Assembly: GCF_027943255.1 (NCBI RefSeq)
Contig: NC_072893.1
Span: 4,526,001 to 4,590,000, forward strand
Source of the DNA: Anastrepha obliqua
Taxonomy: Eukaryota; Arthropoda; Insecta; Diptera; Tephritidae
Direction: 5' to 3'
Length of the DNA: 64,000 nucleotides
The position numbers and the translations under genes were made by a program. Every line of letters starts with the position of its first letter. Positions within the stretch are counted from its first letter, which is position 1. Shown one piece after another: positions 9,652 through 21,884 of the stretch. The notes below the pieces were generated by a model. The model saw nothing but the letters and a program-made list of their open reading frames with translations. It searched no databases and was not told where the DNA came from.

Positions 9652-10798
9652 ACAGAAAAAGATAGGTCAGGCGGAAATCGTTATAATATCACATTTATAC
9701 AAAGCATCAAAACAATTTTTGCTTTATTTTGTTTCTTATTAAGCGTACTATACCATTGTTGTATAATTGCGAAAGTTATTGCTGTTACTGTGGAGCCGGT
9801 TTCTCCAGATGTCCCTTGCGGTGATCATCACAAGCTCTTGGAGATTCATCTAAAAACAATCGGCCAAGAGAAATTATTTTATTTATTCATTTTATTAATA
9901 GATAATCTTGTGCATGATCGAAGCTGTTTTTTTCAAAATTAACATAATGGCGTCCTGAGGAAATATTTTGCAGATTTTCAAAAAAAAACGACAATTAATT
10001 GTTTAAAAAAATCGAAATTAAAATAAAAAAAATCCTTCGATCAGGCAAGAGTTTTTTTTTTTTCAAAAGCAGTATACATTTTATAGAAATCTACCAAGCG
10101 GTTTTTAAGTTACAATGATCACCAGTTCAAGAAACATAGTTTTTAGAGAAACGCATTTAAAGTTTTCCTATCGATTTATGCTATGCGCTGCTGCTAGCTA
10201 CTTGCTCTCGAAAGCTCCAGAGCGCCCAAGCAGCCTTTGGTAATTGTTGAATAACTCGAAAAGTATTTATGGGATGCACTTCAAATTTTCACACAATATT
10301 TTTAAGATAGAGTCCTTACGAAAATGAAAAAAAAAAAATCCAATTTTTTAAAAATCTGAGTACTCCTAACCACGTAAACAAACAACTCATATCAATGATC
10401 TTTGTAAGAAACAAAATGGCGCAATTTAGGTTTGACTTCTCTCATTTGACTTCGGACATTACTTTTTGTTACAGTAACTGGCACTCTCTGCCAAATTATT
10501 CTAGACTGCTGCTCATGTTTGGTTTCTATTTTCAGTTTTAGCGCAATTTTTTTCAAATTTTTAAGTTGTATTAAACGATACCATTCTTGGTTATAATGTT
10601 GACAGTAACACTGCAAAACCACATTCAAAATATATCTAACAAAACAAAAACGAACTCTGCTCAAATAGTACATAGCTATGGGAGTAGTAGTAGTGGAAAA
10701 AGTGAGAATACCAGCGGTAGCTGAAGTACCCACGAATAATTTCGAAAGGAGCGCTCCGACCGATTCCAAGATCTCTGCTGCTTTTCCAACAACAGAGA
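9652..10798. other. Unassigned stretch with poly-A tracts
   Basis: The frames at 9604-9942 and 10392-10769 have no recognisable motif. Around 10244-10300 the phrase AATAACTCGAAAAGT with a later CAAATTTTCACACAAT resembles a phrase inside the 693-bp TTAA-flanked element (ATAACTCGAAAAGTTATTG), so 9940-10380 may be a decayed relative of that family. No terminal repeats were found. Confidence 0.4.
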
Positions 10799-11117
10799 CT
10801 ATATATATATATAATTGGCGCGTATACCCTTTTTTAGGTGTTTGGCCGAGCTCCTCCTCCTATTTGTGGTGTGCGACTTGATGTTGTTCCACGAATGGAG
10901 GGGCCTACAGTTTCAAGCTGACTCCGAACGGCACATATTTTTATGAAGAGCTTTTTCATGGCAGAAATACACTCGGAGGTTTGCCATTGCTTGCCGAGGG
11001 GCGACGGCTATTAGAAAAAACTTTTTCTTAATTTTTGATCTTTCACCGAGATTCAAACCGACGTTCTCTCTCTGAATTCCAAGTGGTAGTCACGCACCAA
11101 CCCATTCGGCCACGAAC
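10799..11117 (-). mobile_element. tRNA-derived SINE, best copy
   Basis: Read on the minus strand, the head carries a perfect polymerase III A-box match, TGGCCGAATGG (11101-11112), and a near B-box, GGTTTGAATCTC (11048-11059), at tRNA-like spacing. The body contains CTCCGAGTGTATTTCTGCC, GTAGGCCCCTCCATTCGTGG and GCTCGGCCAAACACCTA. The 3' end is CGCGCCAATTATATATATA. Related but truncated copies lie at 5.8, 52.9 and 53.7 kb. SINEs are non-coding and rely on LINE enzymes; the partner LINE was not identified. Confidence 0.8.
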
Positions 11118-12335
11118 ATTTGTTTGGCTATTACTCTGAGCTACTAGCAGAAACGAAACGTAGCTTGGAGGGGAGTAAAACAATTGATCCCGCGTTTTGC
11201 GCTACCTGCTTCACGATTCATCTGTTCAAGTTCAGAGTAGTTGCGAGAGCAGAGATATGTTTTCGTTAAGTAAGCTGCTACGAAGTAGTTAATGAAAGCT
11301 CAGATTAAAAGTGCGGAACAACTCAAACGCGTTTTTTCCATTTTTTCTGGCCACTTCAACTCATCGTATATCTGCATTACCAGCACGAGGGGTTATTAAT
11401 TAATCTATCACCAGATTTTCATACACATTTCTGTTTGCTTCTTATTCAATGGCGGACTGATGGAGACGTGTAAATATTGGCAAATATATTTGAACAGCGA
11501 AAACGACCAAGCGTTTACTAGTCTAATTACGACTGTTACGCCTATGCACGCACAAGAACACGTGCGCTTTCACACCTTCCCAATGACCCGTATGCGTTTA
11601 CATACAAATACCCCGACTGTACAACTCACTTGAGTAGCTCATTCGCATGTGTACACATACATTTGGTGATATAATAACGGTATTGCTGCTGTCTGAACGT
11701 AAATAAACTTGTGGCTCATTTAGGAGAGCATTGACCGCTCAGCGTTGTTTACTTTAGCCAGCAATGCTTAGTCATAATTATTTATGCTTTTCAATTGCAA
11801 TTACTCAACTGTCTTGGACATTCAGGACTTCCTAAACGATAATCTTAGTTATACATATTTATATACTCATATTTATACCCGCACACTTATGCTCAAGGCT
11901 CGTATAATTTTGTTCGCATGACGGTCACATGTAGCAGCAGAAAGGAAACGGGTTTTCAGGCATAAGGATATATATTCCAAAACACTTAGAATGATGAGAG
12001 GAGACGAACCATGGCTGTATGAAAGGTCGTAAGCAGCATCGGCAAGGAAGACGCTGCTGCCTTCAAATAAGCATCAGGCACAAAAATCTTCCGCAACGAC
12101 TGATCCATACTCGGCGACTGAAAACAGCGTCCGACTGATAGCAAGCACCTGACATGGAAATACTGATCCATCGAATGGATAGAGACCCTGGACTAACAAC
12201 TTATCGCTCTTGAATTATAATAGTTACTGAAATCGAAACAAATAGAAGAAATCAGGTATAAGTAGCAAAAATAGTTCAGCTTCCGGTTTTGTCGATTCAA
12301 ACGAATTTATCGCCAAGTTCTTGGGCCCCCCTGAA
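11118..12335. other. Unassigned AT-rich stretch
   Basis: No gene or element recognised. The small minus-strand frame at 11986-12171 has no motif. Confidence 0.45.
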
Positions 12336-12339
12336 ACCA

Positions 12340-13085
12340 AAACTTGTCATAACAGATATGACTGTTGGATCTTAATTGAGAAAAAGCAAAGAAAATTCAA
12401 ATTGATTAGGAAATCTTTATTATTTCTTTATTCATCAACACTAATTTTAAGTGACTCGATAGAGGACTTCGGTTGGTATCTCATTAATAACTTTAGTAAT
12501 GTTAGCTTCCAATGCCTCAATCGAAGCTGGTTTATCCACGAATCATTTAGACTTTACGTACGCCCACAAACAAAGGTCCAAAGAAGTGATATCACAGGAT
12601 CTTGGCGGCCAATCCACTGGTGCGAGACGAGAGATAAACGCTCACCGAAACGACGACGTAGTAAATTCATTGTTTCACGAGCTGTATGGCAAGTAGTGCT
12701 GTATTGTTAGAACCAAATATTGTGGAGATTTCGGGCTTCAATTTCTGGCATCAAAAAGCCTTTTATCGTGGCACGAGAGCGTTCGCCATTAACTGTAACC
12801 TTGGCCCCGGCCTCGTCTATGCAGAAATGTGGACCAACCCAGCCCATAGGCCGCATCAATAGCTTGTTTTCAATGGATGTATTGGCTCTTCTTGAATGGC
12901 TTTGGTTTGCTCTTTAGCTGAAATATGGCAATTTTGTTTAATAATGTACCCATTAAGCCAAAACTGGGCCTTATCACTGAACTCCATAGGTTGACCTGAG
13001 AGCGCGATGAACACTTTTCACAGAGCGTCGATTTTTGCAATACGATAGTAAGAGTCTTTCCATGATGAAATGTCAATGAATACTG
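12340..13085 (-). pseudogene. Decayed Tc1/mariner-type transposase
   Basis: Reading the minus strand across several frames gives FSDKAQFWLNGYIIKQNCHI, then EEPIHPLKTS, then AGAKVTVNGERSRATIKGFL, EARNLHNIWF, CHTARETMNLLRRRFGERLS and a C-terminal part. These follow the order of a widespread insect IS630/Tc1/mariner transposase, where FSDEAHF carries the first Asp and WFQQDGATCHT the second. There are many stops and shifts, and the second Asp motif is degraded. The N-terminal DNA-binding part was not found. It is old and inactive. Confidence 0.85.
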
Positions 13086-13294
13086 AAAAAATTATGTATT
13101 TAGTTTGACAGTAGTCGCGCGTGATCTGTTACAAAAACTCTATAGGAAAAAGTACCTCCAATCTCCCCTTATATGGAAGCATCAGCACTGGCAGAATAGG
13201 CAAGTTGATTGAATTATTTCATTAGCATCGTTTTGGAGCTTGCGATAATAATTAATTGTATTAATAATTATTTTCCGTATTTATTTCATCTCTT

Positions 13295-13425
13295 TGCCTA
13301 CAACTGCTCCGAAGGGTCTGTTCTTCGTCCACTGTTACTCTCTTCTATATGTTAATGACTTTCTTGAGGTACTTAATGACTGTGATTTTCATGCCGACGA
13401 CATTCAACTTGCTTCACGTTAACGT
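13295..13425 (+). pseudogene. Small LINE reverse transcriptase scrap
   Basis: With one frameshift the plus strand reads APKGSVLRPLLLS, then YVNDFLEVLNDC and FHADDIQLA. These match the LINE motifs PQGSVLGPLLF, INDL and YADD. Only about 130 bp is recognisable. It lies between two transposase relics. Confidence 0.6.
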
Positions 13426-13434
13426 CACATAACG

Positions 13435-14265
13435 CCCAAATAACCTTCTTTATTAAATATCTCATCTTCTGGCAAAAATTCGTGATCCACAATACCGTAG
13501 GTAGGTAGGCGAAATGGTTGAAGTGCCGGTCTGGCACTCTTCAAGTGGCACTAAAGTGCCGTTTTGACACCATTAGGAGACCTCCAACAGGCAGATATCG
13601 ACAGCCAGTCAGACCTGTTGATATAATGGAAGAGATTGATTGGATTTAGACTGGTGCACTGCCCCAGGCTGTCGAAGAAAGCAGTTGTGGTGCATAAAAC
13701 CCGCAAGCATCACTTTCTTTTTTAACTGAAAACTTCTTTTGGTCTTGGTTCTCCACTTGCCTGATATCTGGATTGCATGTCGTACTCATAAACCTATCCG
13801 TCGCCTCCAGTAATGACGGGTTTGATGAATGTTGGGTTTGATGAACGTTCAGCCTTGGAAGTCACGTTTTTGGCTGTATTAAAGGGGTTTCTGTTTTACA
13901 TAAAATTCAGGTCCTTTGGGACCAATTTTCCAGCAATACGGCGCAAATCCAAATCATTAACTACCCGAATGGATCCATAAGCAATATTGAAGTTCTCTGC
14001 CAGCTATCTGACGATTATTGATTGATTTGCGGTTGTCGCTCAATTCTTATTTCACTTAATCTATGTTTTTATCAGTTTTCGATGTCGATGCTCTGCCACT
14101 AGGTTCTCTTTTCGTCATTCTCGATGGATTCACGATCTCTTTTGTAGCTCTCATGCCACTCGTAGATGACTATTTTCTCTAGCGTATCAGTACGGAAACA
14201 TTTTCTCAATATTGCTCAGGTTTTCGCACCAATAAATCCATTTTTCACGCTAAATTTAATATTGT
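13435..14265 (-). pseudogene. Mariner transposase relic split by a SINE-like insert
   Basis: From the right the minus strand reads VKNGFIGAKT, VIYEWHESYKRDRESIENDE, then in shifted frames an NRRQIAGRELQY-like block, KLVPKDLNFM and VYEYDMQSRYQ. These are the mariner helix-turn-helix and the region around the first catalytic Asp. The frame reaches KVMLAGF, is interrupted at about 13702, and resumes beyond 13498 as YGIVDHEFLPEDEIFNKEGY and LGVM. Joining across the gap gives the normal mariner order. Numerous stops show it is dead. The C-terminal catalytic end is lost next to the LINE scrap. Confidence 0.85.
13498..13702 (+). mobile_element. tRNA-like SINE candidate inserted in mariner
   Basis: About 205 bp of GC-richer sequence interrupts the mariner frame. 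It starts GTAGGTAGGCGAAATGGTTG, resembling the D-arm of a Ser/Leu-type tRNA. It contains a hairpin AGTGCCGGTCTGGCACT with a second GTGGCACTAAAGTGCC, and ends CAGTTGTGGTGCATAAAACC. A weak B-box-like CGTTTTGACACC follows the head. The precise fit into a transposase frame shows it is an insertion. Its pol III origin is inferred. Confidence 0.6.
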
Positions 14266-16290
14266 AAATTCAATTTTTTAAACAGCAAAAATTTAAAAAT
14301 ACGTACACAGGTAGATTAATTCAAGACGGCGTAACCTTTACACTTGTCAAGAGATGTTAGTCTGGCACTGCGGCCGCTATGTAACTATATTACTCCATTT
14401 TATCTTTAAAGCATTTAAAAGTTGATTTTTCACTGCTTAATGCTTTGGTAGAAAAAATGCCATTTCCATATATAGTAGCTTCGAAGAGCGTTTGTAATTG
14501 ACTTTTATGCACTTAAGGCAAGAAATTGAATATGAAATATATCAGACTTATCCAGCAGTGGTTAGAGTGTGAAAGTAACTTCATCTAAGTTCCTAATATT
14601 TTATGATTAAACTTTTACTACAGCCAATTGAAATTGCATCTACGCCCAAGGCAATAGATATTGAACTTACTATTACACACCCGTGCATGTGCTTAAATTT
14701 CATAAATACAGTTAAGTAAATAATGCACTGCCAGTCGATTTTCGGTTATTGTAAATCTTCGGTTGATAAATATTCAAATTTGACTATGCGTCGCATGCAA
14801 ATGTTCCATGTGAGCCATCACAATAACTAACACACACATAAATGCATTGTGTTCCGATAAAGCTACTACTTGTAGCAACTTATGAAGTGGTGGAATTTGC
14901 ATTTACATGCCACGGGGCGAATGAGTAACTTTTGCACAATTAAACGAAACTTTTACTGAAGTTTAGCCAACAAATGTGACTAATTCTTGCAATAACTATA
15001 ACTAAAGGGCTTCTAATTTTGGATTACTGCAAATGTTCATTTCCACTCGAGTGAGTAATAAATATAAGCAAGTTTTGCGATGCGTTTTACTTACTCGCAT
15101 ATCGACGCACGTATGGATTATAATTAGATAATTTTGATTGATTACTCAGTTGCATATTTAAATATTTGTGCTCATTTAAAGTGTTTGGATTTAGTTATAG
15201 AAGCATTTCGCTGAATTTAGCTTGAAAGTTGTGACACTAATGCGGACATGCTGTTGCTTTTTGCTGCTCTGCTGCTCGCCACTCCAACTTATTACTAGAG
15301 TCAAGCGCAAAGTCATTGTTGTTGACTACGCTGCAGCACTAACAGCACTAATAACAACAACATAGCTTGAAATATGGTTGCACTTTCCACTAACCCTTCG
15401 CCACTTAAATTATTCTTGTATTGCTAGATGCTGGACGTAAATATTGACACCACTACGGACAGCTGACTAATTGACAATTTTATCACAGTCACTCAGACAC
15501 TTACTCAGTGTTGCAGCGAAGCGCATAAGCTGTAATAAACAAACAGCAGCGCATTCAGTTAGTTGGTATATTTGCAAGATAATAATACAGTGTGTTTTTC
15601 ACAACCTTTTTTGCAATGGAGAGAAATCTGAAACTATCACAGATAATTAGAGAATTTGAAATTTATGAATGAAGCAGAGTGTAAAAGTTAGAGTGAAATT
15701 AAAAGTAGACAAAAATTGTTTGGGCAGTAAGACGTATCTCAATAGTTTTTATAGCAGTCAGATGTTCTATTATATTACTTGCCGTCATTAATGCAACAAA
15801 ATTATCTATCGAATAAGAAACTAAGTTCATTTTAATTCTCCTATTGTGATTTTAATTCTGTTTATAATACGAGTGAACGAAAGTGTCTCAGAAAGCTAGA
15901 ACCCTCGTGGTAAAGATTCTTGAATTTAGCGGCTGCCGTAGAGTTTAACTTAAGCTGATTTTGAGCCTACAGATTACCCACAATCACTGCTAGGGTACAC
16001 ACACTTTTGAAAGTAATCCACTTAGAACCTCTCTTCTTTTTCCAAATGACGATTATTTTATTTACTCGAAAAGTAGAAGGCTTTACTAAATATTGCAATG
16101 CTAGCACTGGCTGACTTTCTAATCAAGCGGAACCCAAAATACTTGTATATCAAAATGATGAAAGAGGATTAACTACTCGTTGATAGTTGTTTTATTTTAT
16201 TTCAAAGTCACGCGTAGATGTCTAGATTATGTGAATAATTTCTAGGCGTAATTTTTTGACATTTAATGACATTTTTCTAGTAAACAGATG
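14266..16290. other. Unassigned AT-rich stretch
   Basis: Nothing coding recognised and no frame of 60 codons or more. The base composition resembles ordinary dipteran intergenic or intronic DNA with runs of TGCTGC-type words near 15250-15360. Confidence 0.5.
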
Positions 16291-16294
16291 TGCA

Positions 16295-16670
16295 ATTTTA
16301 GAGGATAGATCAACACATTAAAATTATTGAAACTTATTATGAAAATGGTCGATATTTAAGATCCGCATATCACAAAATTCTAATTTTTTTGTTATGAAAA
16401 AAATTGTCCGAATGAGTCGACAATTCCACGTTTGGTGAAAAAAATTTCAAGAGACTAGTTCTGTTGAGGATGGAAAAAAAGATGGAAAACCAAACTGGGT
16501 TTGTTTTTAAAGTAAAGTCTAATTCCAGATCTGAAACACAACATTCGGATCGAGATTGCTGAACTCAGTACGATAATGCGTAAACGAGGCCTTGGAAAAT
16601 TTAATTCCCGTATGACAGCCCGTAGACATGCTAATAGTGAACATTTAAGTGATGTAAGTTTTCGAATATC
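16295..16670 (+). pseudogene. Internally deleted Tc1/mariner transposase relic
   Basis: In shifted frames the plus strand reads HIKIIETYYENGRYLRSAYH, NCPNESTIPRLVKK, then jumps at about 16500 to NIRIEIAELSTIMRKRGL and FNSRMTARRHANSEHLSDV. These are the N-terminal helix-turn-helix and extreme C-terminus of the same family as the copy at 44830-45870, so the catalytic core is deleted. It is a dead deletion derivative. Confidence 0.8.
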
Positions 16671-17039
16671 TGAATATTACCTAAAAGAATCTACACGATT
16701 TATTTAGAAAACCTCTTTGCGCGAAACACATTTCACCATCAGACTTTAAAATCACATTCTGCTCTTTCAGCTCCTTTTGCAGAGCCACTTTTATCAACTC
16801 AATTCTGTTAGGAAGACTTTTCGCTTCACTCACGGGTCACTTCATGAAAAGAAGATAAGGTCAAGAGTAAATTTTTAAAACTGAATTATTATTTTGATAT
16901 TTTTTTCGAATAGTCGTATACAAGGCGAGTTGTTGAGTCGATTACTCTCAGTCAAATGGTTATATAATCATGTATTGCAACAGAGAAAAATGCAGAGTAG
17001 AATAACCTCTAAAACCAAATAAAATGATAAATAAGGCTT

Positions 17040-17430
17040 TGAGGCTTAGCTTGTGTAGACAATGTTATTTCGATAACTGTTGGTTCGTTTCTATGTAATA
17101 CTTATGACTCCATGTCGGAACGTAATAGCACTTATTGATATTGAGATGCAGATGAGACCGAAAATACGATAAGTAGAATCTATTGATCTCTAATTGAACC
17201 GTAGAAACATATTTATAGCTATTAAATGAAGAGAAAACTTGTAGGTCGTCTGCGTAAAGCAAGTATATCGAAAACAAAATCAACTGCCCTAGAGTAAATA
17301 AAAGAAATCCCCTCGATAGAGAGCACACCGCACCTATTACTTACGTAGAAATTGAGCCAATTTGAAAATATAGAGTGGAAACCAAACATGGCCATTTTCT
17401 GTAGAAAAATCAGTGTAAATACATTACACA
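17040..17430 (-). pseudogene. LINE reverse transcriptase fragment, CR1/Jockey-like
   Basis: The minus strand reads KMAMFGFHSIFSNWLNFYVS, NRCGVLSIEGIS, YLLYADDLQVFSSFNSYKY, STVQLEINRFY and LNINKCYYVPTWSHKYY. The catalytic YADD box is intact. The same family, at lower quality, forms the host LINE at 42.0-43.7 kb (YLLYADDLQVFSSFNSSEY). The segment between SIEGIS and YLLY is missing GVPQGS-type sequence, which indicates a small deletion. Confidence 0.85.
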
Positions 17431-19099
17431 GTTAGCGGCTAGAAGATATAAGAGCCTCTGGCTCACAGAAAAATAGTCTAGCCAACCAAGGATGATAGAT
17501 TCCTGGTAATCTTTCGTCTTCAGCTATGGTGAAAAACGAAATTGAGCGAGTGATTTGGGCTGCCACGACACCGGTACTTTGAAAGAGAATTCTGCCCGCT
17601 CATTCCACAGGTATTTACACACTTCTTCAGTTAGTAGTTGTTCAGATGGCAACGAGGCAGGATAAGTGGAGATTGCGTTGCTTTTTTTTATAAATGACTA
17701 AAATAATCGTAGTTTTTTCGTAAGCAAACTACTATCATGACCCCGGTTGCGTCAGCCAATCAGCTGATTCCTACAAAATCGCTGGTTGTCGGTTAATTGT
17801 ATGATATTTACCACACCTTCTGAATTGTTTTCACCATGAAAACAAGCAGTTGTAGTCATAAGCCAGCCACTAAGGTGAAAATCTGATTTTCTATTCATAC
17901 GCCCTTTCGCAAGCATACCCACACAATCACACGTTGTACAGCAAAACCAGATATATTTTTCCAAATTCAGTGAAGGTGGGCGCGATTCAGCGGACACGTA
18001 TTCCAGTTTCACTACTACAACTACTTGAACACAGCGTATTTCAGAGGATATCTAGTAACTGCGCAATTTGTAGCACATCCATATGAATAAAAGCGCCCGA
18101 TGCATACCACATGCTTCTTTGAGTTCGTTTTCAGATTTGCCACACTGCCGCTGTTTCCTTTGCTAGTGCAGTGAGTGTCCAAACACAAATACCCCAGACA
18201 GCATCTGACCACACACTCAGCGAGCGAAGCAGTGTAAATGTGGGCGGTGGAAGAGATTGTGAATGTTAGCAAGTCTTTTACATAATTTATGCTGCAACGC
18301 TTTTTTATCTTCAACTCGTCTTTCATAGCATAAACGTGATTTCGTATACTTTTTTCTGCCAACCAGCGGCAGTTGCTGCGCCCCTATGTTGGTGGAAGGC
18401 CATCAGACTGCAGGCAGCTCCGCAGTTGGCCCTTGTGTATGTCTAAACGTATTATCGGCGCCATTCGTGGCATTATAATCAGCAATGTAAACACCATTAG
18501 GAGCCAGCGGCTGTTTTGTGTTGCAACGTCTCTGAATAATTTAGGCCTCCCACTTTGTTGGCAGCATTTGAGCGAGTTAAGGCTGAAAAGAAAAGACAGC
18601 AGTTTGTTAGCACTAATGCTGCTGTTTTTGCTGCTGCGATTTTTCCTTTCAGTGGACTTGCACACTTATCTGCTGAGGCAGGTGATGATATGGTACTAAA
18701 GTGCATTTGTAATTCTCAGGTTGCAGGCTTTTTATTTAATTTTTTGTAATGATTCAAAAGACTTTACGCTGCTAATGAGACGTAATCAGTGATGTGATGT
18801 TTGTTTGCAAATCAACTGTTCAATTCATTTAAGTTGGCGTAAGAAAAGGAAGAGACGATCGCCTTGATCTAGTGGGTGTGTACGGAATATTTGGGCGGTG
18901 AATCGTGAAGTTGACCCGCGTAGCTATACATTTTTCATTTACTTTTAATTTATTTTACAAATCCGCTTCTTTGTCTGAATGAAAATTTAAGAAATACTAA
19001 ATTTCCACATATACAGTGTGGCAAGAAAACATTTTGACATACTAAAAGATTAAACAAATTTGCACTTACTCACGCATTCATGCCTCGTGATAAGGGCAT
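17431..19099. other. Unassigned stretch
   Basis: No gene recognised. Overlapping frames on both strands at 18373-18749 read through a TGCTGCTG-rich patch and are mutually exclusive. A frame at 17752-18012 overlaps a short dispersed repeat and has no motif. Confidence 0.45.
17738..17786 (-). repeat. Dispersed 49-bp repeat, copy 1
   Basis: This sequence, reversed, matches 25512-25561 over about 49 bp, sharing CTGATTGGCTGAC, AACCGG and ACCAGCGA in the same order. The two copies are in opposite orientation. They probably mark remnants of a longer repeat family. Confidence 0.7.
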
Positions 19100-19905
19100 C
19101 TTCCAATTTAAAAGCAAATAAATCTCGAGAGGTGGGGTTCGGTCAACATTGGCCTCAACCTCAAGAAGCCTCGGATGTATCCGTTCCATACATGGCTAGA
19201 AAGATTTCCCGATCTTACAAGTTCGTGTACTTGCCCAGCGCTCGCTGAGACGTACCCTTCCAGGAGAAGACCACAGGTAATCAAAGAGGATTCCTTAGAG
19301 GTCTCTTGTATGGCCAGCAAATTCCCCTCACAATTTCTTGCAATGTTGCTATGACCAGGTACCGAGGTGAGTCATATACCAAGAACTCGGATCCATCGAA
19401 AGTGAAATTAAGCATTCCACGACCAATTTCAGGTGCACCGTCATCGAGTCTAGGGTCTTAATTGCCACTTGGTTGTCGGGGTAGATATTTACTTCCTTGA
19501 TAGTAATTACACAAATGAGCACTCAGTCAGCTGATTATTTGATTGGGGCTACCTCTGCTTGGAACACACTGCAGTGGTCCGACAACTTGAACATGAGTCG
19601 AATGGTTAGCTCAGCACAGAATACTTCTCCGCTAACTCTTCCGTCTAACTCCAATCCATCCGTGAACCAGGCCCTGCCCCCATGTGCTGCACACCGCCCA
19701 CCACTTTCTTGATGAAATGTGAGTGGAGCATGTTTGGCTTGCACTAATCAAGGGTGTAAATCGATCAATCACCAAGGGGATAAACCCAAAGTTTTAAAAG
19801 ATACTTGAGTGTCTGTAAACGAGGTCAAGGCTGTAGCTCGAACCGCTCATCCTGCGATATCTACAGATATCACGTTTAACATTGCATTGAGCGTTCGAGT
19901 TGGAG
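19100..19905 (-). pseudogene. LINE RNase H domain relic
   Basis: The minus strand reads AWFTDGLELDGRVSGEVFCA, DHCSVFQAEVAPIK, ITIKEVNIYPDNQVAIKTLD and, after shifts, GHSNIARNCEG-like sequence. This is the RNase H order: FTDGS with the first Asp, AEV with Glu, DNQ with Asp, then HSN. Upstream, SVDIAG and AVRATAL correspond to the end of the reverse transcriptase connection. RNase H after RT is typical of the I, R1, Loner and LOA lineages. Several stops and shifts make it inactive. Confidence 0.8.
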
Positions 19906-19920
19906 TAGCTCAACAATAAA

Positions 19921-19999
19921 CACCTTTTCAGAACTTATAACAATAAATAAATAAATAAAAGTAAATAAATAAAATGATTAAAATAAATAAATAAATAAA
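19921..19999. repeat. (AAAT)n simple repeat
   Basis: Imperfect AATA and AAATA units run for about 80 bases, immediately beyond the RNase H relic. Confidence 0.85.
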
Positions 20000-21884
20000 A
20001 CTAAATTAAAGATTATGGCAAAAATACTTGGATCACTTGACATGAAGTCCCTCTTACTCAAAACTTCCTTCAAAATATGCAATTCCAGTGGTTATGACGA
20101 ACAGGTTTTTATTTATAAAGTGCATGCTCGCATGCTGTCGTAACCATCCGGCACTGTGTAGTACACCTTTGCATTCAGACGCGCTCGACTTAAGAGGTCT
20201 AAAGCTACACTCTCTACTAGGCAACTTTGTCAGTTGCGTAAAGGGACTGTTATTTGTTAATACTGAATTTTTACCCTTAGTCATTTACCGGAGGACAACT
20301 TTTATACATTCAAAAATTATATCAAAGTAATTTTCTGAAACGTGGCACTCAAACATACTACGGCTTGTTTCCATATTCAAAGTGGCATTTATGTGAGTGC
20401 GTCATTTGCGTGCCCATCAATCCGCATTCAATTGAAAATGATTTCAAACTGCTGCTCTTTACGCGATTGCGGTGCGCTAATTAACCTCCGGAGCTTTGTT
20501 AACGATGAGTTCGATCATTGCATGTTGTTGTTAAATGGTGCTGACAACTTGCTTCAACTGCTCAATTACCTGAAATCCTATTGTAATTGCGTGTTGCATT
20601 CATGCCGAGACCAAAACAATGCCAATCAGTCGAACAGAAGTTTATTACAGGCATATTGGCAATTACTCATGACTGAATTGTGCGTTGAGTTGAGTTTTGT
20701 TGGCACCTTCCGAACCTCTTCTATGATTAATTAGGTTACACGCATATTTGGAACATCAATTTTGATACACACACGCGCACATATATATACATAGTGCACA
20801 GGCATATGTAGACGAGTATGATCATATTTCGAAAGAATTCTCTGGTGTGTATGCCACGGCGTATGCGGAACATGTGCATATTCGATTTTGCTCAGTACTT
20901 TTCATGTTCACGTGAGCTTAATGTGAAAACTCGTTTATTTTCAATTTGTCGCTTATTTGCATTGGGATAATACAGCTTTATGACTGTATAAATCAAAGAT
21001 TACTTTTAATTAAAATGCTTTGCACTGGCAGCGAGCGCGCACATGTGTGTGTGTGTGTTTATGGTGTAATAAGAGCAGCAGAGATAGCGCCATAAGCAAA
21101 TGGTCAAAAGCAAGAGAGCTAGGAGGACAATATAAAAGCAACAACACCAACAACACTAATAGTAACACACGTCGGGAAGCAGTAAATTACTTTATTATCC
21201 ACAGTAATTTTATTAAAATGATGAAACATTTTCCCCAATGCTTATAAATCTACGCATTCCACAGGCGAGCAGGCGCTGTGGTGCAAGGCAAAAGCAGATC
21301 GAGGAGGTATTGCGGTAAATTAAGCAAAAGATATGCAAAATGCAGCAGCTTGGCAGGTTAAAAGCCAGCATCGGGCAAAGACAAAATTGTAAAACAAAGA
21401 GAAACAAAAACAAAGCAATAGTGCAAGCAGTCCTTCGCTTTATTGCACTTTGTAGTAATAAATAAACAGGAAATTATGGGAAACTGCGGTGTGTACTTCG
21501 GTTTGGCTATGTTGTCAGGGTTGTCAAGCCCTGCTAGCTGCATAAGAAATACATCATTTTAAAGCTATAAATCTGGTTGATTTCGAGCAAAGCCATGATA
21601 TGCACTGTCCATTTGTGAGTGTGTGAATTTGTGAGTGGCTTGCTTGGTTTACATTTATTTAGTATGGGTATACAGTATACTAGAGAAAATGCAGTTCAGT
21701 AAATTTTTTATCGGGGTTATGCAGGTGAAAGAGGTTGGGTTCAAAAGGCTGTATGCAATTAGGAAGACCGTAAAACATGGGTTTTTTAGAATTTTGCCTG
21801 AAAATACGTTTTACTCTATTAACCTTAAAAAGAGATCAGTACTGATGAAAAGTAAGAACTATCTGGTTATCTGTTCAGTAGAAA
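20000..21884. other. Unassigned stretch
   Basis: A 130-codon plus-strand frame at 20345-20734 is the longest here, but it has no motif, signal or neighbour to support it. A TG run lies near 21042-21058. I see no other structure. Confidence 0.4.

Noticed and set aside
10392..10769. 125-codon minus frame as a gene
   Set aside because: Low-complexity Thr and Lys stretches and no recognisable domain; it ends near a SINE insertion.
20345..20734. 130-codon plus-strand frame as a host gene
   Set aside because: No motif, no codon or context signal, and no neighbouring exon; length is possible by chance.
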